DNA from: Hyphomicrobiales bacterium
Lineage (GTDB): Bacteria; Pseudomonadota; Alphaproteobacteria; Rhizobiales; Devosiaceae
Direction: 5' to 3'
Assembly: GCA_026981645.1 (NCBI GenBank)
Contig: JALSII010000005.1
Span: forward strand, 1-64,000
DNA: 64,000 nucleotides
The translations under genes and the position numbers were made by a program. Shown here one piece after another: positions 18,560 to 27,956 of this stretch. Below the pieces are notes generated by a model, which saw nothing but the letters and a program-made list of their open reading frames with translations, searched no databases and had not been told where the DNA came from. Each line of letters starts with the position of its first letter. The stretch's first letter is position 1.

Positions 18560-21500
18560 ATGAGCCATCTACTTGATCGACTGAATTTCCTCGCCCGCAA
18601 AGAAGTCGGGACCTTTTCCGATGGTCACGGTGTCACCACCAATGAAAGCCGCGAATGGGAGCACACCTATCGCAACCGCTGGCAACACGACAAAATCGTG
18701 CGCTCCACCCACGGGGTGAACTGCACCGGGTCCTGCTCCTGGAAAATTTATGTAAAAGGCGGCATCGTCACTTGGGAAACCCAGCAGACCGACTACCCCC
18801 GCACCCGCCCCGACCTGCCCAACCACGAGCCGCGCGGCTGCGCCCGTGGCGCGTCCTATTCATGGTACATGTATTCCGCCAACCGGGTGAAACACCCCCT
18901 GGTACGCTCAAGATTGCTCAAACTCTGGCGCGCCGCCCGCGCGACTCTCACCCCTGTCGCCGCCTGGGCCTCTATTGTTGAAGACCCTGAAAAACGCAAA
19001 AGCTATACATCCGTGCGCGGCCATGGCGGTTTCGTGCGCGCCTCCTGGGACGAGGTCAACGAAATCATCGCCTCGGCCAACGCCTACACCACCCGCACCC
19101 ACGGTCCCGACCGTGTTATCGGGTTTTCACCAATTCCTGCCATGTCCATGGTCTCCTATGCCGCCGGCTCGCGTTACCTGTCGCTGATGGGTGGCACCTG
19201 CATGAGCTTTTATGACTGGTATTGCGACCTGCCCCCCTCCTCCCCCATGACCTGGGGCGAGCAGACCGATGTGCCCGAAAGTGCCGACTGGTATAATGCG
19301 GGCTTTTTGATGCTCTGGGGCTCCAACGTTCCCCAAACCCGCACTCCCGACGCCCACTTCTATACAGAGGTACGTTACAAGGGTACCAAGTCCGTTGTTG
19401 TCTCCCCGGATTACTCCGAGGCAGCCAAATTCTCCGACATCTGGCTCAACCCCAAACAGGGCACAGACGCCGCACTGGCCATGGCCATGGGGCACGTCAT
19501 CCTGCGCGAGTATCATCTGGACCGCCAGGCCGAATATTTCGAGGATTACTGCCGTAAATTTACCGATATGCCCATGCTGGTACGTCTGGTCAAAAAAGAC
19601 GGCCATTATGTGCCTGAGCGCCTGCTCCGCGCCTCTGACATCGCCCGCAACATGGGCGAGAAAAACAATCCCGAATGGAAGACCCTCGCCATAGATTCAA
19701 ACTCCGGCAATATCGTCACCCCGCAGGGCTCGGTTGGCTTCCGTTGGGGAGAGGACGGCCAGTGGAACCTCGAGGAAAAGAACGGCAAGGGCGAAGACGT
19801 CAAACTCAGGCTCTCCCTCATTCTTGACGACGACCACGACACCATCGCCGAGGTAGCCTTCCCCTATTTCGGCAATCGCGAACATGACCATTTTGAGGGT
19901 ACCGACCATGAAAGCGTGCTGATGCGCGCTGTGCCTGCCCGGCAGGTGAAATTGCGCGACGGCGAAGCACTGGTTGCAACGGTTTTTGATCTGTTTGCCG
20001 CCAATTACGGGCTCGACCGGGGTATCGGGGGGGGCAACGTCGCCAAGGATTTCTCCGAAAACGTGCCCTACACCCCCGCCTGGGCCGAAAAAATCACCGG
20101 CGTCTCCGCAGACAAGATCATCACTGTTGCCCGCGAGTTCGCCACCAACGCCGAAAAGACCAATGGACGTTCCATGGTCATTCTGGGCGCGGGCCTGAAC
20201 CACTGGTACCACATGGACATGAACTACCGCGGCATCATGAACCTGCTCATCATGTGCGGCTGCGTGGGTCAGTCCGGCGGCGGCTGGTCCCATTATGTGG
20301 GTCAGGAAAAACTCAGGCCCCAGACCGGCTGGCAACCGCTTGCCTTTGCGCTGGACTGGGCGCGGCCTCCCCGGCATATGAACTCGACTTCGTTCTTTTA
20401 CGCCCACACCGACCAGTGGCGTTATGAAACCCTCAATGTTTCAGAAATCCTCTCCCCCACTGCCCCCGAGGGCGACTGGGACGCAACACTCATTGACTAC
20501 AATATCAGGTCCGAGCGCATGGGCTGGCTTCCTTCTGCCCCCCAGCTCAAAACCAACCCGCTTGAAATTGCCACACTGGCCGAACAGGCAAAAAAAGAAC
20601 CAAAGGATTATGTGACCGACGCCCTGAAATCGGGTGACCTCACCATGTCTTGCGAGGACCCTGACAATCCCGCCAACTGGCCCCGCAACCTGTTCGTCTG
20701 GCGCTCCAACCTGTTGGGTTCTTCAGGCAAGGGGCATGAATATTTCCTCAAGCACCTGCTGGGCACGACACACGGTGTCATGGGCAAAGATCTGGGTGAG
20801 GAGGGCCGCCAGAAATCAAAAGAGGCGGTCTGGCACGACAAGGCACCCGAAGGAAAGCTCGACCTGTTGGTCACCCTTGACTTTCGCATGTCAACGACCT
20901 GCGTCTATTCCGACATCGTTCTGCCCACGGCTACCTGGTACGAGAAAAACGACCTCAACACCTCTGATATGCACCCCTTCATCCACCCCCTTTCGAGCGC
21001 TGCCGACCCTGCATGGGAGGCCCGCTCCGACTGGGATATCTTCAAGGGACTGGCTAAAAAATTCTCCGAAGTCGCCCCCGAGGTACTGGGCGTCGAAAAG
21101 GATACGGTACTTGTGCCCATCCTTCACGATACGCCGGGTGAAATTGCACAACCCTTCGATGTTCAAGACTGGAAAAAGGGTGAAACCAAAGCCATCCCGG
21201 GCAAGACCATGCCCAATGTGGTGGTGGTGGAGCGCGACTATCCTAATCTCTACAAGCGCTTCACCGCCCTTGGCCCCCTGATGAAAAAGCTGGGCAACAC
21301 GGGCAAGGGCATCGCCTGGAACACCGAACACGAGATCGAGGCCCTGGCCACCCTCTCCGGTACCATCACCGAAGAGGGCGTGACTGAAGGCATGCCCAAA
21401 ATCGAAACCGACATCGAGGCTTCCGAGGTCATTCTGATGCTGGCGCCCGAGACCAATGGCGAGGTCGCTGTCAAGGCCTGGGAAGCCCTGTCCAAGGCCA

Positions 21501-22306
21501 CCGGCCGCGACCACACCCACCTGGCACTGCCCAAGGAAGAGGAAAAACTCCGCTTCCGTGATCTGGTGGCCCAGCCGCGCAAAATTATTTCCTCCCCCAT
21601 CTGGTCGGGCCTTGAAAGTGAAAAAGTCTGTTACAATGCCTGCTACACCAATGTGCACGAGCTTATCCCCTGGCGCACCCTGACCGGGCGTCAGCAACTC
21701 TATCAGGACCATCTGTGGATGCGGGCCTTTGGCGAGGCATTCTGTCTCTACCGTCCCCCGATCGACACCAAGTCTATCACCCCCGAAATTGAGGCCAGGG
21801 ATAATGGCAACAAGCAGGTGGTGCTCAACTTCATCACCCCGCATCAGAAATGGGGCATTCACTCCACCTATTCGGACAATCTGATGATGTTGACGCTCAA
21901 CCGGGGCGGACCGGTGGTCTGGCTCTCAGAAACCGACGCGGCCAAGGCCGGTATTGTCGATAATGATTGGGTGGAAGCCTACAATGCCAACGGTGCCCTT
22001 GTTGCCCGCGCGGTCGTCTCCCAGCGCATGAAGGATGGCACCCTCTTCATGTATCACGCCCAGGAGAAAATCGTGAACACACCGGGTGCTGAAACCACTG
22101 GCAACCGGGGCGGTATCCATAACTCGGTGACCCGCGCCATTACCAAACCCACCCACATGATTGGTGGCTACGCCCAGCAGTCCTATGGCTTCAACTACTA
22201 CGGAACCGTGGGCTCGAACCGCGATGAATTTGTCATCGTGCGTAAAATGGAAAAAGTCGACTGGCTCGAAAGACCCCTCACGCAAAAGAAAGAGGTGCTG
22301 ACATGA
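18560..22306 (+). CDS. narG: Respiratory nitrate reductase alpha subunit
   Basis: Catalytic subunit of membrane-bound nitrate reductase, 1248 residues, the normal length. It binds Mo-bisMGD and the FS0 [4Fe-4S] cluster and reduces nitrate to nitrite on the cytoplasmic side. His51-x3-Cys55-x3-Cys59 with Cys94 gives the FS0 ligand set, and Asp223 in YCDLPPSSP is the molybdenum ligand (compare His49, Cys53 and Asp222 of E. coli NarG). An N-terminal twin-arginine signal is absent, as expected for NarG. It overlaps narH by 4 bases. Confidence 0.98.
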   Translation: MSHLLDRLNFLARKEVGTFSDGHGVTTNESREWEHTYRNRWQHDKIVRSTHGVNCTGSCSWKIYVKGGIVTWETQQTDYPRTRPDLPNHEPRGCARGASYSWYMYSANRVKHPLVRSRLLKLWRAARATLTPVAAWASIVEDPEKRKSYTSVRGHGGFVRASWDEVNEIIASANAYTTRTHGPDRVIGFSPIPAMSMVSYAAGSRYLSLMGGTCMSFYDWYCDLPPSSPMTWGEQTDVPESADWYNAGFLMLWGSNVPQTRTPDAHFYTEVRYKGTKSVVVSPDYSEAAKFSDIWLNPKQGTDAALAMAMGHVILREYHLDRQAEYFEDYCRKFTDMPMLVRLVKKDGHYVPERLLRASDIARNMGEKNNPEWKTLAIDSNSGNIVTPQGSVGFRWGEDGQWNLEEKNGKGEDVKLRLSLILDDDHDTIAEVAFPYFGNREHDHFEGTDHESVLMRAVPARQVKLRDGEALVATVFDLFAANYGLDRGIGGGNVAKDFSENVPYTPAWAEKITGVSADKIITVAREFATNAEKTNGRSMVILGAGLNHWYHMDMNYRGIMNLLIMCGCVGQSGGGWSHYVGQEKLRPQTGWQPLAFALDWARPPRHMNSTSFFYAHTDQWRYETLNVSEILSPTAPEGDWDATLIDYNIRSERMGWLPSAPQLKTNPLEIATLAEQAKKEPKDYVTDALKSGDLTMSCEDPDNPANWPRNLFVWRSNLLGSSGKGHEYFLKHLLGTTHGVMGKDLGEEGRQKSKEAVWHDKAPEGKLDLLVTLDFRMSTTCVYSDIVLPTATWYEKNDLNTSDMHPFIHPLSSAADPAWEARSDWDIFKGLAKKFSEVAPEVLGVEKDTVLVPILHDTPGEIAQPFDVQDWKKGETKAIPGKTMPNVVVVERDYPNLYKRFTALGPLMKKLGNTGKGIAWNTEHEIEALATLSGTITEEGVTEGMPKIETDIEASEVILMLAPETNGEVAVKAWEALSKATGRDHTHLALPKEEEKLRFRDLVAQPRKIISSPIWSGLESEKVCYNACYTNVHELIPWRTLTGRQQLYQDHLWMRAFGEAFCLYRPPIDTKSITPEIEARDNGNKQVVLNFITPHQKWGIHSTYSDNLMMLTLNRGGPVVWLSETDAAKAGIVDNDWVEAYNANGALVARAVVSQRMKDGTLFMYHAQEKIVNTPGAETTGNRGGIHNSVTRAITKPTHMIGGYAQQSYGFNYYGTVGSNRDEFVIVRKMEKVDWLERPLTQKKEVLT

Positions 22307-23835
22307 AAATCCGCGCGCAAATAGGCATGGTCCTCAATCTGGACAAGTGCATCGGCTGTCACACCTGCTCGATCACCTGCAAGAATGTCTGGACCAATCG
22401 CGAAGGCGTCGAATATGCCTGGTTCAACAATGTGGAAACCAAACCCGGCGTTGGTTATCCCAAAGACTGGGAAAATCAGAAAAAATGGAACGGGGGCTGG
22501 ACCCGCACAGCAAGCGGCAAAATCCAGCCCAGAATGGGCGCAAAATGGCGGATACTGGCCAAGATTTTTGCCAACCCCGACCTGCCCGAAATCGACGACT
22601 ATTACGAACCGTTCGATTTCGACTATGGCCATCTGCAAACTGCTGGCGAAGTGGAAGCTTTCCCCACTGCCCGGCCCCGCTCCAAAATCTCCGGCAACCG
22701 CATGGAAAAAATCGAATGGGGTCCCAACTGGGAGGAAATCCTTGGTGGTGAGTTCTCCAAACGCTCAAAAGACTACAATTTTGAGGGCGTTGAGAAGGAA
22801 ATGTACGGCGAGTACGAAAACACCTTCATGATGTATCTGCCCCGCCTGTGCGAGCATTGCCTCAACCCCACCTGCGTTGCGGCCTGTCCCTCGGGTGCCA
22901 TCTATAAGCGCGAGGATGACGGCATTGTCCTCATCGACCAGGAAAAATGCCGCGGCTGGCGCATGTGCGTTTCGGGCTGCCCCTACAAGAAGATCTACTA
23001 CAACTGGTCTTCGGGGAAATCCGAAAAATGCATCTTCTGCTATCCGCGCATTGAAGCGGGCGAACCAACCGTGTGCTCTGAGACCTGCGTCGGGCGTATC
23101 CGTTATCTCGGCGTCATGCTCTATGATGCCGACAAGCTCGAAGAAGCGGCCTCAACCCCCGACGAGCAGGACCTCTATGAGGCCCAGCTCTCGGTCTTTC
23201 TTGACCCCAATGACCCCGAAGTCATCGCCGAAGCGGAGAAACAGGGCATTCCCGAGGACTGGATAAAATCCGCCCAGGCTTCCCCCGTTTACAAAATGGC
23301 CATGGACTGGAAGGTCGCCTTTCCTCTTCATCCTGAATACCGCACCCTTCCCATGGTCTGGTACATTCCGCCGCTCTCCCCGCTGCAATCAGCAGCGGAA
23401 GCGGGAAAAATCGGCTGGGACGGCGAACTGCCCGATGTCAAGTCCATGCGCATCCCGGTGCGCTACCTTTCCAACCTTTTGACGGCAGGCAAGGACGAGC
23501 CGGTTATCGCCGGTCTTGAACGCATGCTGGCCATGCGCTCCTACATGCGCTCCAAAACCGTTGATGGTGTCATCAACGAGGCGGTTGCAGAAAGGGTCGG
23601 TCTCTCCGGCCAGGTGATTGAGGACATGTACCAGACCATGGCCATTGCCAATTATGAGGACCGCTTTGTCATCCCCACCACCCACCGCGAAATCGGCGAA
23701 GACGTCTATGACACGCGTGGCGGTTGCGGCTTTACCTTCGGTAATGGCTGCTCGGGCGGCACTTCGGAAGCCGACCTGTTCGGCGCCAAAAAAACCCGGG
23801 CCGACAAAACCCCAACCGAATTCATGGGGAGCTGA
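22303..23835 (+). CDS. narH: Respiratory nitrate reductase beta subunit
   Basis: Electron-transfer subunit of 510 residues carrying three [4Fe-4S] and one [3Fe-4S] clusters between NarI and NarG. The cysteine groups are visible as CIGCHTCSITC, CEHCLNPTCVAACP, CRGWRMCVSGCP and CIFCYPRIEAGEPTVCSETC. The tryptophan in CRGWRMC replaces one cysteine, which is the known NarH feature that makes a [3Fe-4S] cluster. The start overlaps narG (ATGA). Confidence 0.98.
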   Translation: MKIRAQIGMVLNLDKCIGCHTCSITCKNVWTNREGVEYAWFNNVETKPGVGYPKDWENQKKWNGGWTRTASGKIQPRMGAKWRILAKIFANPDLPEIDDYYEPFDFDYGHLQTAGEVEAFPTARPRSKISGNRMEKIEWGPNWEEILGGEFSKRSKDYNFEGVEKEMYGEYENTFMMYLPRLCEHCLNPTCVAACPSGAIYKREDDGIVLIDQEKCRGWRMCVSGCPYKKIYYNWSSGKSEKCIFCYPRIEAGEPTVCSETCVGRIRYLGVMLYDADKLEEAASTPDEQDLYEAQLSVFLDPNDPEVIAEAEKQGIPEDWIKSAQASPVYKMAMDWKVAFPLHPEYRTLPMVWYIPPLSPLQSAAEAGKIGWDGELPDVKSMRIPVRYLSNLLTAGKDEPVIAGLERMLAMRSYMRSKTVDGVINEAVAERVGLSGQVIEDMYQTMAIANYEDRFVIPTTHREIGEDVYDTRGGCGFTFGNGCSGGTSEADLFGAKKTRADKTPTEFMGS

Positions 23836-23841
23836 CATGCC

Positions 23842-24573
23842 ATGCAAAACACGCTGAAAGTCATCTCCGTTCTGCTCTCTTACCCTTCAGCAGATTTGAT
23901 AGGGGCAGCCAGGGAACTGCACGCAGCCCTTGATGCGGACGACCAGACCTCAAAAACTGCCAAAACATTGGTCAGGGCGCTGATTGACGATATCACCTCC
24001 CATGACATTTACGATGCCCAGGAGCGCTACGTGCTCCTGTTCGACCGCACCCGCACCAACTCCCTGCACCTGTTTGAACATGTGCACGGGGAAAGCCGCG
24101 ATCGCGGTCAGGCCATGGTTGACCTTGCCGTGATGTATGAAGCGCAAGGCTTTGAAATCGACGCCAAAGAGCTCCCCGATTACATCCCCATGTTCCTCGA
24201 ATATCTCTCAACCCAGTCTCAGGAGGAGATCAACAACCTCCTCAACGAAACCCTGCATATCATGGCCGCGATTCGTGAACGGCTCCAGAAGCGCAAGTCT
24301 ATCTATACAAACGCCTTTCTGGCCCTTGAGAATATGGCAGGCACCAGCCCGGACGCCAAGGCCGTCGCTGAAATTCTGCAGGAACCCGAGGACGATCCCA
24401 ACGACCTGAAAGCCCTTGATGAAATCTGGGAAGAGGAAGCGGTGACCTTCGGCGCAGGACAAGGCAACGATGCCTGCGGTCCCGACCGTCTGCGCACACA
24501 GATTCGCGCCCATAACCGCCCACCCCCTCAGGACCCAAGACCCCAAATGAACGGAGAGCACAAAAATGGCTGA
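23842..24573 (+). CDS. narJ: Nitrate reductase assembly chaperone
   Basis: System-specific chaperone of the TorD/DmsD/NarJ superfamily, 243 residues. It holds apo-NarGH during molybdenum cofactor and FS0 insertion before membrane attachment. The helical core carries YVLLFDRTRTNSLHLFEHVHG and LPDYIPMFLEYLS, both typical. The C-terminal ~50 residues are acidic then low-complexity, as in other NarJ proteins. It begins 6 bases after narH and overlaps narI by 8 bases. Confidence 0.96.
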   Translation: MQNTLKVISVLLSYPSADLIGAARELHAALDADDQTSKTAKTLVRALIDDITSHDIYDAQERYVLLFDRTRTNSLHLFEHVHGESRDRGQAMVDLAVMYEAQGFEIDAKELPDYIPMFLEYLSTQSQEEINNLLNETLHIMAAIRERLQKRKSIYTNAFLALENMAGTSPDAKAVAEILQEPEDDPNDLKALDEIWEEEAVTFGAGQGNDACGPDRLRTQIRAHNRPPPQDPRPQMNGEHKNG

Positions 24574-25264
24574 GTTCCTCAACACATTCCTGTTCGGAAT
24601 TTACCCCTATATCGCCCTGACGATCCTCGCCGTTGGCAGCGTCATCCGTTACGATCGCGACCCCTATACCTGGAAGGCCGGCTCCTCCCAGTTGCTCCGG
24701 CGCAAGCAGCTTATGTGGGGTTCGCTCCTGTTCCATATCGGCGTGCTTGCCATCTTTGCTGGCCATGTGGTGGGCCTGCTCACCCCGGGCTGGGTCTGGA
24801 AGGTGCTGGGAATATCCTATGCCACCAAACAGATGACTGCCATGGTTGCGGGAGGTATCGCCGGCATATTTGGCATAATCGGTGCCACCATGCTTATCCA
24901 CCGGCGTTTCTTTGACGCCCGGGTACGCGCAGCTTCCAACTTTGCCGACAACGCCATAATTCTCATTCTGTGGCTGCAGCTTGCCCTTGGCCTGAGTACG
25001 ATTGCGGTTTCAGCCCAGCACCTTGATGGTCTCGAAATGGTAAAGTTCCAGTCATGGGCGCAAGGGATATTCACCTTCAACCCCGAGGCGGCAGGCTATA
25101 TTGCTGATGTTGCCCCGGTCTTTAAGGCGCATATATTCCTTGGTCTGACTATCTTCGTCATCTTCCCCTTCACCCGGCTTGTGCACATGCTCTCAGCTCC
25201 AATTCGCTACATATGGCGTTCGGGCTACCAGATCGTGCGCACCAAACGCGACCCGGCGGAGTAA
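24566..25264 (+). CDS. narI: Respiratory nitrate reductase gamma subunit (cytochrome b)
   Basis: Five-span dihaem cytochrome b of 232 residues that oxidises quinol at the periplasmic side and anchors NarGH. The four haem-b ligands fall at His57, His67, His189 and His207, matching the spacing of the E. coli protein (56, 66, 187, 205). It is the last subunit gene of the nitrate reductase and overlaps narJ. Confidence 0.97.
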   Translation: MAEFLNTFLFGIYPYIALTILAVGSVIRYDRDPYTWKAGSSQLLRRKQLMWGSLLFHIGVLAIFAGHVVGLLTPGWVWKVLGISYATKQMTAMVAGGIAGIFGIIGATMLIHRRFFDARVRAASNFADNAIILILWLQLALGLSTIAVSAQHLDGLEMVKFQSWAQGIFTFNPEAAGYIADVAPVFKAHIFLGLTIFVIFPFTRLVHMLSAPIRYIWRSGYQIVRTKRDPAE

Positions 25265-25278
25265 TCCAGCCGGTCAGC

Positions 25279-25318
25279 GCCGCCGAACCGGAATCTCCCC
25301 CTCCTTTGGTTCGGCGGC
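25279..25318 (+). other. Long hairpin between narI and the parvulin gene
   Basis: GCCGCCGAACC (25279-25289) pairs perfectly with GGTTCGGCGGC (25308-25318) around an 18-base loop. It is a strong 11-base stem without a T-run, so partial termination or mRNA protection between narGHJI and the next gene is more likely than complete termination. Confidence 0.6.
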
Positions 25319-25351
25319 ACCCCTTGAAACACACCTAAAAGAAGCAGGCTC

Positions 25352-26227
25352 ATGGTCAATCTAATCAACAACAGCTCTTCCATATTGCCCTCCAAAAAGG
25401 TCAAGGTGCCACATCCGCCAAAGAAAGATGGCCGAGATGTCGTTTTGGTCAATGGCGTTGAAATTCCGGGCGAAGCCATTCGCGATGAGGCCCAGTTGCA
25501 CCCGGCAAAAAACCCCGGAGAGGCCATAAAAGAAGCCACCCGTGCCCTGATCGTTCGCGAGCTCCTGCTCCAGGAGGCCGCCGCAAAAGGCATTGCTCCG
25601 GCCCCTGAAACTCTTGGTGAGGGCCTGCGTGAAACCGATGCCGATGCCGCAATCCGCCAATTACTCGACGCCGAAGTCTCCTCCCCGAACGCCGATGAGC
25701 AGGCCTGTCGCCGCTATTATGAAACCCATCCTGACAAATTCTGTTCCGAGACAATTTATGAGGCCCGCCACATCCTTTTTGCCGCCCCGCTCTCAGACCC
25801 CGCTGCACGGGACACCGCAAAGAATCAGGCTGAACTGGTGCTGAAAGACCTTCAGGCCGATCCGAAGCGTTTTGCAGAACTGGCTCTTGCCCACTCTGCC
25901 TGCCCCTCAAAAAGCCAGGGGGGAAACCTGGGCCAGTTGACCAAAGGTTCAACCGTGCCGGAATTCGAGACCGTTCTGTTTGAACTTGAGGCTGGCCAGT
26001 TAAGCCCGACCCCGGTCCCAACCCGGTTCGGCTTTCACATCATTGAGCTTGAGCGCATTATCGAGGGCGAGCAGCTGCCTTACGGTGCCGCCCGCGACCG
26101 TATCGCCGCCTGGCTTGAGGCTTCGAGCTGGAGCCGTGCCGTCTCCCAGTACATTTCCATTCTTGCCGGAAAGGCAACCATCGCCGACTTTGACATGGGT
26201 GGAGCGGATACACCGTTGGTGCAATAG
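25352..26227 (+). CDS. PpiC/parvulin-type peptidyl-prolyl isomerase of the nar operon
   Basis: 291-residue protein with a NifM-like layout. The N-terminal half (about residues 25-115) is an alpha-helical chaperone-like region and the parvulin domain follows (about 128-235), with YEARHILF, SKSQGGNLGQL and FGFHIIELERI motifs. There is no signal peptide, so it should act in the cytosol. It lies 87 bases after narI in the same direction. Family members are often linked to nar genes and are presumed to help NarGHI folding or assembly; that role is inferred. Confidence 0.88.
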   Translation: MVNLINNSSSILPSKKVKVPHPPKKDGRDVVLVNGVEIPGEAIRDEAQLHPAKNPGEAIKEATRALIVRELLLQEAAAKGIAPAPETLGEGLRETDADAAIRQLLDAEVSSPNADEQACRRYYETHPDKFCSETIYEARHILFAAPLSDPAARDTAKNQAELVLKDLQADPKRFAELALAHSACPSKSQGGNLGQLTKGSTVPEFETVLFELEAGQLSPTPVPTRFGFHIIELERIIEGEQLPYGAARDRIAAWLEASSWSRAVSQYISILAGKATIADFDMGGADTPLVQ

Positions 26228-26296
26228 CCTTGCATTTCGCCGGTAACTTCCAAGTAACTTCCAAGACACCGGACAGATCGGCCTGCGTACAGATCC

Positions 26297-26551
26297 TTAT
26301 CTGGAATCCAGCTCCACCGCGTTCATCCAGTTCAACAGTTCCCGCTCCAGTTCAGAGATTTTTTCCCCTGCTTGAAGATGGGAAGTTTCGTCCCTGAGTT
26401 CTTTCTCCAGTAGCCGCGCCCGCCTGTCCAGATCCTGTTGCGTCAGTTTGTGGTTCTGGTCAAAAATACCGCGCTGCTCCAGTTCCGCCCTCTTTTGCCG
26501 GATCCGGTCGCTGATGCTTTTAAGTTTTGTTTCAAGTTCATCTTTGGGCAT
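26297..26551 (-). CDS. Small charged coiled-coil protein, unknown function
   Basis: 84-residue protein, almost entirely predicted helical and highly charged (KLKSISDRIRQKRAELEQRG and ARLLEKELRDETSHL give heptad-like spacing). The start at 26551 is chosen for its AAGGAGA ribosome site about 7 bases upstream; the longer open frame up to 26728 is not protein-like. No family recognised. It converges with the parvulin gene (69-base gap), and an FNR-like half-palindrome lies upstream at 26685. Confidence 0.65.
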   Translation of the reverse strand: MPKDELETKLKSISDRIRQKRAELEQRGIFDQNHKLTQQDLDRRARLLEKELRDETSHLQAGEKISELERELLNWMNAVELDSR

Positions 26552-26684
26552 GAGAAAAATCTCCTTGAAAACCCCCAGCCCGCGACCCCGCCAACCTGCC
26601 TGGCCCGCGGGTGGGCCTGACACTGACTTAGGAAGCATCCTTGGCCCGATCAATACCATCCGGGTGCGGAATACCGCTCTTTGA

Positions 26685-26698
26685 CTGACATAAATCAA
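26685..26698. promoter_or_regulatory. FNR-like site upstream of the small coiled-coil gene
   Basis: CTGACATAAATCAA has an intact right half (ATCAA) and a left half (CTGAC) that departs from TTGAT at the first and last positions. It lies about 134 bases upstream of the 26551 start. Only moderate support. Confidence 0.45.
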
Positions 26699-26809
26699 AC
26701 TGCACTGTTCTGAAACCGCTTGTCTCAAAGTTTGAAGGCGTCAAAAAACGGCCATGCCTCCCAAAAGAAGCATGGCTCATTTTATGCCAGAGACAGTGTG
26801 TTTTCTGAC

Positions 26810-27100
26810 CTAAAATACTATCGCTAGGCCAAGACCGATTGGCGAAACATCGCGTACTTTAAGGTCATCAGGCCGTTTTGCTGCGGCAGCATCACCATAT
26901 TCCTCGTCGCAGGCATCCAGCGCATTGTCGATACAGGGTCCAGGGTGGCTGCCTTCGTTGCAGATGGTAATAACCCGATTGTAACAGTCCCCCAGAGGGG
27001 TCTGGCCGCCACCTGCAGCAAAGGCACCGCTAGCAACTGCCAAACCCAAGGTGAGGCTGATTGCGCGCGTGGTTGTTTTCAGAATATACGAATGCGTCAT
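26810..27100 (-). CDS. Small secreted protein with four cysteines, unknown function
   Basis: 96-residue protein with a clear Sec signal peptide (hydrophobic core ISLTLGLAVASGAFA, cleavage near residue 29). The mature part has four cysteines in DCYNRVITIC and PCIDNALDAC, a CX7C...CX7C layout suited to two disulfides. An AAGGATC ribosome site lies upstream of the ATG at 27100. Not recognised as a named family. It is divergent from ubiT, and the FNR box at 27285 lies between the two. Confidence 0.65.
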   Translation of the reverse strand: MTHSYILKTTTRAISLTLGLAVASGAFAAGGGQTPLGDCYNRVITICNEGSHPGPCIDNALDACDEEYGDAAAAKRPDDLKVRDVSPIGLGLAIVF

Positions 27101-27284
27101 CTTGGCTGATCCTTTTCATTTTGCTGACAGACTTCACTGTTCCATGTTTTTCCTCAAACCCTCGGGCCGGAACAGGATTACAACGATAAATCACCCCACT
27201 TGAATACCGGCTAACCAAACCGTTCAGTGCCGGTTCATCTCTTGAAATATCAGCAGCCTTTGAGTGAAAGACCAATCGTCTCAC

Positions 27285-27325
27285 TTGATTTATATCAATT
27301 CTGCCCATTCCTTTCAGGGCATAAC
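27285..27325 (+). promoter_or_regulatory. FNR-dependent promoter of ubiTUV
   Basis: TTGATTTATATCAA at 27285-27298 is a perfect FNR-family palindrome (TTGAT-N4-ATCAA). CATAAC at 27320-27325 is a -10-like hexamer. If transcription starts near 27332, the palindrome is centred at about -41.5, the position used by class II FNR-activated promoters. This predicts anaerobic induction of ubiT-ubiU-ubiV. Confidence 0.85.
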
Positions 27326-27410
27326 AGGTCAAGCGCTTCCTCCTTTGGCCAAAAATGCTCTGAAGGAAACGTCTGCTCATATTCAACGCACAACAAAGCA
27401 GGAGAATGCT

Positions 27411-27956
27411 ATGCCCGCTTCAGGGTCCGTGTCAGATGAGCGGCGCCAGAGTACCAGGCCGTCGCGCTTTCCAAAACTCGCCGGTCTCGCGCTCAGGCCC
27501 GTTCCACTATTTGCTGTGCAGCCGGTCCTGAACCGCCTCGTGCGTGATATTGCTTCGCGCCGTCCCGAACTGTTCGAACGCCTCGGGCCCCACATTCACA
27601 CTGCCTTTGCAATCGACGTGGAAGAACTGCCCTTCGTGCTGCGCCTGCTGCCCGATCCCGGCAATCCTTCCCTCACCGCTCACCGTCGTGCTGAAAACAT
27701 CCCCTTTGGCGCCTCCATTTCCGGCCCCTTCATGACTCTGTTTGCCATTATGGACGGGGACGGGGATTCCGATGCTTTGTTTTTTGCCCGTGACGTGGAG
27801 GTAGGTGGCAATACTGAGGCCGCCGTCTGTCTGCGCAATGCGCTGGATGATCTGGAGGGCAGTGTTGTTGATGATATCCTGGAGATTGGCGGCCCGCTTT
27901 ATGCACCTCTCAAAATGATGCTCGCTTATCTTCGAAAATCGGAGGCCCGCCCATGA
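27411..27956 (+). CDS. ubiT: Anaerobic ubiquinone biosynthesis lipid-binding protein (SCP2 domain)
   Basis: 181-residue SCP2-type protein related to E. coli UbiT (YhbT), an accessory factor that binds isoprenoid intermediates in oxygen-independent ubiquinone synthesis. The start is the ATG at 27411 with AGGAG 7 bases upstream; a longer frame from 27264 would place the FNR box inside the gene and is rejected. The conserved segment DALFFARDVEVGGNTEAAV lies near residue 125. It overlaps ubiU by 4 bases. Confidence 0.9.
   Translation: MPASGSVSDERRQSTRPSRFPKLAGLALRPVPLFAVQPVLNRLVRDIASRRPELFERLGPHIHTAFAIDVEELPFVLRLLPDPGNPSLTAHRRAENIPFGASISGPFMTLFAIMDGDGDSDALFFARDVEVGGNTEAAVCLRNALDDLEGSVVDDILEIGGPLYAPLKMMLAYLRKSEARP

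Noticed and set aside
20891-21862. Long open frame antisense to narG
   Set aside because: It mirrors codon bias of narG, has no ribosome site and no protein family features. Similar antisense frames occur across many genes here (for example 37540-39153 and 39081-40301).
25279-25318. Hairpin after narI as a full transcription terminator
   Set aside because: There is no T-run after the stem and the next gene is in the same direction and functionally linked.
27264-27410. Longer start for ubiT
   Set aside because: It would put the perfect FNR box inside the coding sequence and has no ribosome site; ATG 27411 has AGGAG at good spacing.
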